Source: Diphasiastrum complanatum (Eukaryota; Streptophyta; Lycopodiopsida; Lycopodiales; Lycopodiaceae). Taken from it: a stretch of DNA of 64,000 nucleotides. Each line of letters begins with the position of its first letter. Position 1 is the first letter of the stretch. The stretch covers positions 46,406,929-46,470,928 of the forward strand of contig CM055099.1 in assembly GCA_029204225.1 (NCBI GenBank). The letters run 5' to 3'. The position numbers were made by a program, and so were the translations under genes. The notes under the pieces are model-generated. The model had not been told where the DNA came from and ran no database searches. It worked only from the letters and a program-made list of their open reading frames with translations. This document shows positions 61,871 through 64,000 of the stretch, in pieces.

Positions 61871-64000
61871 CTGGAAATTGCTCCTCCAATTGGGTCGACT
61901 TTCCCTTCACCTCCTCAGTTGACCAACAAGCTGTCTTTTTATCTCAATCTCTTTTGCAATCTGTCAATACTGCCTATCCTTTGAAAACCTTCTCTTCGCA
62001 TAAACGCACCCACAACAAATGGTATGATACAGAGTGCTTCTCACTGCATAAACAAGTTGTTTACGCTAGATACCACCCTCCTCACACCCTAGCCTTGAAA
62101 CAAAAAGAATATCACAAAGTGACTCTGAAAAAAAAGACAGCTTATCTCCAGTTGGGACAAAAACTTGTTGATGCTATTGCCTCCCCATCCTCCCATTTCT
62201 TTTGGCAGATGTTCTCTAAAAACCCTTATAAACCCGCTCCTATTGCTATTGAGTCATGGATAAATCATGCTACTAAGCTTTATACAGTTGACTCTCTTTC
62301 CATTTCTCTTTCCCCACGCCCTTCAGAATTCATCCTCTTCACCCCGTCCATGGTTGAAAACGGCATCCAAAATGGTCAAACCCAAAAAGCCACTGATGTT
62401 GACCTCCTAAGTATGGACTTCCTAAAACCAGTTGCTCACATTATTGCCCCATACATTTCCCATATCTCTAACCAATCTGTCATCTTCGGTCTCCCCACAT
62501 CGTGGTGCACCAACCTTTACACCCTATCCTCAAAGTCGGGGATCCTTTGATTTTAGACACTACCGCACTATTATGATCAGTCATACTATGGCCAAGCTAT
62601 ATGGATCTGGTTTGCAGTCTGTTGTCAGCTCACGGGCAGAGACAGAGGGGTTACATGCTATGGGACAAGCAAGTTTTCGCGCTGGCTACTCCACGGCTGA
62701 CCAGATATTCATCCTAAGATGCATTATTGAGGAGGCTAAGTTTAGGAAGCAGAGGGTTTATTGTTGCTTTGTGGATTTCCGCAAAGCCTTTGATTCTGTT
62801 CCGAGACACCTTTTACTCCAACGCCTAGCTGTCCGTTAGCAGATATGATTATCCCTATTCTATTGTATGCGGATGACGTGATACTTCTATTGAGATCAGC
62901 ATCTGGGCTTCAGCGGCACCCTGATGCTTTATATACTTTATGCCAGACATTTGGTTTGATGGTGAACATTGGTAAGACTAAGGTCATGGTGTGCAACACC
63001 AATCGTCAGCATATGAGAGACACAGTGTTCTACTATGATGGGCTGCCACTGGAGATAAGCCTCTTATACATACTTGGGTGTCTGTTTTACTGGATTATTG
63101 CTCACTTTTAGACCAGCTGCACTGTCTAGGCTCCGCAAGGGGCACTCTGCTCTTGTCCAGATGGAGAGGTTTTCCTCTATTTACTATGTACATGATCCTG
63201 ATACGCGGTTGCCTTTTATCTGCCATTGTCTCTCCGGTGGCTCTATATTCAGCAGAGACATGGCGTCTTGGCTTGTCCAGAGATACTTGGAGTGATATTT
63301 CACGTTTGCAGATCCTTATGCTTAGCCGGATGATCTGTGCGAAACATACTGGCAGAGTTTGTCTCACCACCACTGATTGTCGAGGCTATATTTCAGATTA
63401 TCACATTCATTCATGGAGTCTCGGAGCTTGATTCATCCAGATATGTTGTAGCAGCTTTCACATCCTCTCACACTCTAGCTAGTCAGCAGGCTAAGTCCTC
63501 ATGGTTTCAATGTGTTTCTGTCCTTTTGAGTAGGTGGGGTTTATTTATATCTGATCTCCCGAAGGGGACACACACATATATCCACCAACAGATTTACAGA
63601 ACTTACATCAGCACAGTGTGGTCTCACCCTGATCCACCAGCACGAGTCAAGCTTCATTTTTATCACACTCATCTTCTTCAGCTTGATGTTTCCGGGCTTC
63701 CCATCCGGCCGGATTATTTGTCTCAGAAGGCATTATCTTTCGGCCTGCGTTATCGTCTTGGTCAGCTTAGGGTCTCTTCTCACCAGCTTGCTATTGAGAC
63801 ATGCAGATACACAGACACACCTCGACCGCTACGGATTTGTCAGTGCTGCTCTTTACAGAAGATTGAGGATGAGTTCCATTTCATTTTCTGATGTCCAGCC
63901 TACTATGAGATCAGAGGCATATACCATTGCTTATACAGAGATACTCCGCTTACACTTGGTTCTTTCCTTGCCTTCTCAGATGCGAGATGTGTTGGTTTAT
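61871..64000 (+). pseudogene. second LINE ORF2: linker, RT and C-terminus (runs off window)
   Basis: In order: endonuclease-RT linker (FLSQSLLQSVNTAYPLKTF; KKKTAYLQLGQKLVDAIASP; NHATKLYTV), RT fingers (DFRHYRTIMISHTMAKLYGS), GQASFRAGYSTADQIFILRC, CCFVDFRKAFDSVPR, then after a deletion at about 62840 LLYADDVILLLRSAS with the catalytic YADD. The C-terminal part includes LSFGLRYRLGQLRVSSHQLA, IETCRYTDTPRPLRICQCC and EDEFHFIF-stop-CPAYYEIRG, a CCHC-type motif. Several frameshifts and stops make it non-functional. The C-terminus has the layout of many non-LTR elements; I do not assign a clade. Confidence 0.85.

Noticed and set aside
1-64000. CRISPR arrays, bacterial operons, tRNA or rRNA genes
   Set aside because: Tandem repeats here are leader minisatellites without CRISPR layout; tRNA-like matches are only primer-binding sites; no cloverleaf or rRNA sequence was seen.

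Overview
This window looks like nuclear DNA of a seed plant. Two things show this: a gene split by GT-AG introns whose exons encode a plant protein-kinase-like protein, and a very dense load of plant-type retrotransposons (Ty1/copia, chromodomain-bearing Ty3/gypsy, LINEs) and DNA transposons. The species cannot be told from sequence alone.

Host gene: exons lie on the + strand at 5595-6122, 27002-27076, 27222-27305, 28272-28415, about 37010-37100 and 39340-39422. They encode successive pieces of a kinase fold (N-lobe, DFG segment, activation segment with a PPEA motif, helix F/G region, C-lobe). Phases agree, except that an exon carrying the HRD catalytic loop is expected between the first two and was not found. 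Almost everything else in 6123-39339 sits in its introns, and material after 39423 may too.

Layout. 1-945: minus-strand leader and gag start of a Ty3 element, with part of its LTR to 1111. 1112-4079: truncated minus-strand copia. 7610-8232: TIR-flanked fragment carrying a captured gypsy integrase. 8384-9472: hAT-like non-autonomous element. 10450-20330: old gypsy relics; one is split by a young 6-kb chromovirus (element A, 13870-19841). 20790-25205: element B. 29250-33790: decayed chromovirus G. 34360-35150: second hAT-like relic. 36352-36833: LTR fragment. 40013-42321: element C (minus). 43604-47128: element D. 47129-50492: LINE material. 50493-61421: element E, split by an intact copia element F (51613-57023). 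61427-64000: more LINE.

Main discovery: B, C, D and E form a non-autonomous chromovirus family. They share LTRs, leader and chromodomain with A and G. Reverse transcriptase, RNase H and integrase are replaced by an unrecognised block of about 1.8 kb, rich in W, F, H and C codons, which in E is one open frame of 610 codons. The LTRs of this family end in AGTTATG/CATAACT rather than TG/CA. Proteins for transposition would have to come from a relative, since neither A nor G is intact. F, in contrast, is a complete copia element with a single open gag-pol and LTRs differing at one base.
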